Origin: Notospermus geniculatus
Taxonomy: Eukaryota > Nemertea > Pilidiophora > Heteronemertea > Lineidae
Length of the DNA stretch: 64,000 nucleotides
Direction: 5' to 3'
Assembly (NCBI GenBank): GCA_002633025.1
Contig: NMRB01000366.1
Span: forward strand, 218,151-282,150
The position numbers and the translations under genes are program-made. Shown one piece after another: positions 63,078 through 64,000 of the stretch (position 1 is the first letter of the stretch; each line of letters starts with the position of its first letter). The notes beneath the pieces are model-generated. The model saw only the letters and a list, made by a program, of their open reading frames with translations, did no database searches and had not been told where the DNA came from.

Positions 63078-63500
63078 GCTGTAAACTGGCGCAGTGGAGC
63101 AATGTTCCAAGACGCGGCGACGAGCGTTTTTGTCCCAGAGCGCCAACAAATAATATATCGCTGTAAAACTGGCGCGATGGAACCAAAAAAATCATGTTCC
63201 AAGACGCGGCGACGGGAGTTTTTGTCCCAGAACGCCGGCGATCCCACATTTCATCCAAGAAAACAGCGCCGGGAGCTGGCGCTACGCGGAACAAGAATGC
63301 TTTTCCACGAGGCATTTGCGGGCGCGGAAAAGGAGGCGGCGCGGGTGGAAAAAAATCAATCCAACGTACTATATTCCCTTTAGCTGTTTCACCCGCACCC
63401 GCTCCCGCCATCGAAACCGCGTCCGCAAACGCCTCGTGGAAAGCTTTGTGTTCCAAGACGCGGCGTCGGGGCGTTTGTGTTCCGGTGCGCCAGCGTTTCG
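63078..63500. repeat. GC-rich repeats with GTTCCAAGACGCGGCG cores
   Basis: The core occurs at about 63104, 63196 and 63450. The first two are preceded by 'ctgtaaactggcgc' / 'ctgtaaaactggcgc' and followed by 'tttttgtcccaga.cgcc', giving a unit of about 83-90 bp. Frames through it read as FQDAAT.VFVPER, but the same sequence is open on both strands and shows no gene features. Confidence 0.7.
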
Positions 63501-63542
63501 GCGCTCAGGAACAAAATTCTGTTCCAGTTTTATGGGTCTGCT

Positions 63543-63617
63543 TCAGGCACTTTCAAGTCAAAATCCCAGAAGTGAAATGAAATAAATATCCCTCTTCTTG
63601 ACTTGAAAGTGCCTGAC
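63543..63617. repeat. Inverted repeat TCAGGCACTTTCAAGTCA
   Basis: 'caggcactttcaagtca' at about 63543-63560 and 'tgacttgaaagtgcctg' at about 63599-63616 are exact complements separated by about 40 bp. It may be the border of a further small element. Confidence 0.7.
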
Positions 63618-64000
63618 GAAGACCCCAGTGTGGGGTCGAAAATTCTTGCAGATATCGGAGACGCGACTTGTTTGATATGTTTCACATTGTGTGTCGTTTT
63701 TTTGCTTGATTTTGTCTAAAAGTAAAAAAAGTAAAGTAAAGTACACTGTTAGAAATTATTAAATTTACAGTAGTAATTCTGCAGTAATTTTACAGAAATT
63801 CCCTGCAGCAGAGTCCCCAGCACTTTCTGTAAATTTACATAATTTTTTAATGGTATGATTCATGTTTTCCTGTATTGGTTGGACTCCATTGGACATCCCA
63901 TAATGATGCCTTCTGAGGGCAGTATGAAAATATAATTTGGTCAGCTCCAGTCAAATCTCTGTTGACATTTATTTAAGTTTGTAATTTTACAGATCAGGTC

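Larger units (their letters stand above)
62563..64000. other. RAB1A upstream region and right edge of window
   Basis: Contains the presumed RAB1A promoter and 5' UTR (62.56-62.9 kb), GC-rich repeats and, from 63.75 kb, AT-rich sequence with repeated TTTACAG/CTGTAAA words. No gene was recognised. Confidence 0.55.

Overview
The window is animal nuclear DNA: split genes with GT/AG introns, many short inverted-repeat transposons, interspersed satellites and an interstitial TTAGGG-type tract. The gene set (PPP4R4, arginase, ALPK1, a TIFA-like adaptor, RAB1A) and the sequence style suggest a marine invertebrate, most likely a lophotrochozoan or an invertebrate deuterostome. I cannot name the species.

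Layout. 1-5.3 kb: repeats, apparently inside or upstream of the first gene. 5.3-16.85 kb (+): twelve in-frame exons of PPP4R4, a HEAT-repeat regulatory subunit of protein phosphatase 4; its N-terminus is not in the window. 17-30.6 kb: mostly non-coding, with a 1.41-kb tandem duplication, a 165-N gap, two CRE-rich MITEs and a 2.77-kb near-identical duplication around a single N that looks like an unmerged contig overlap. 30.64-37.78 kb (-): a complete eight-exon arginase (324 aa) with every metal ligand present. 38.2-42.6 kb: a duplicated 1.8-kb block carrying broken PIF/Harbinger-type transposase fragments. 42.58-46.71 kb (-): an ALPK1 alpha-kinase gene, cut at its 3' end by a single-N junction. 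47.0-48.3 kb: nested inverted-repeat elements. 49.94-51.45 kb (-): an intronless 503-aa TIFA-like adaptor. 57.18-62.56 kb (-): complete seven-exon RAB1A. 62.7-64 kb: RAB1A upstream region and GC-rich repeats.

The most interesting part is the ALPK1/TIFA pair. In mammals ALPK1 binds bacterial ADP-heptose and phosphorylates a single threonine in the short DADT motif at the start of TIFA; the FHA domain of another TIFA molecule binds that phosphothreonine, and the resulting oligomers (TIFAsomes) activate TRAF6 and NF-kB. Here the two genes lie 3.2 kb apart on the same strand. The ALPK1 pocket residues for ADP-heptose are largely retained. The TIFA-like protein has four good copies and one degenerate copy of the phospho-acceptor motif ahead of one FHA-like domain. 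This suggests a multivalent invertebrate version of the ADP-heptose sensing pathway.
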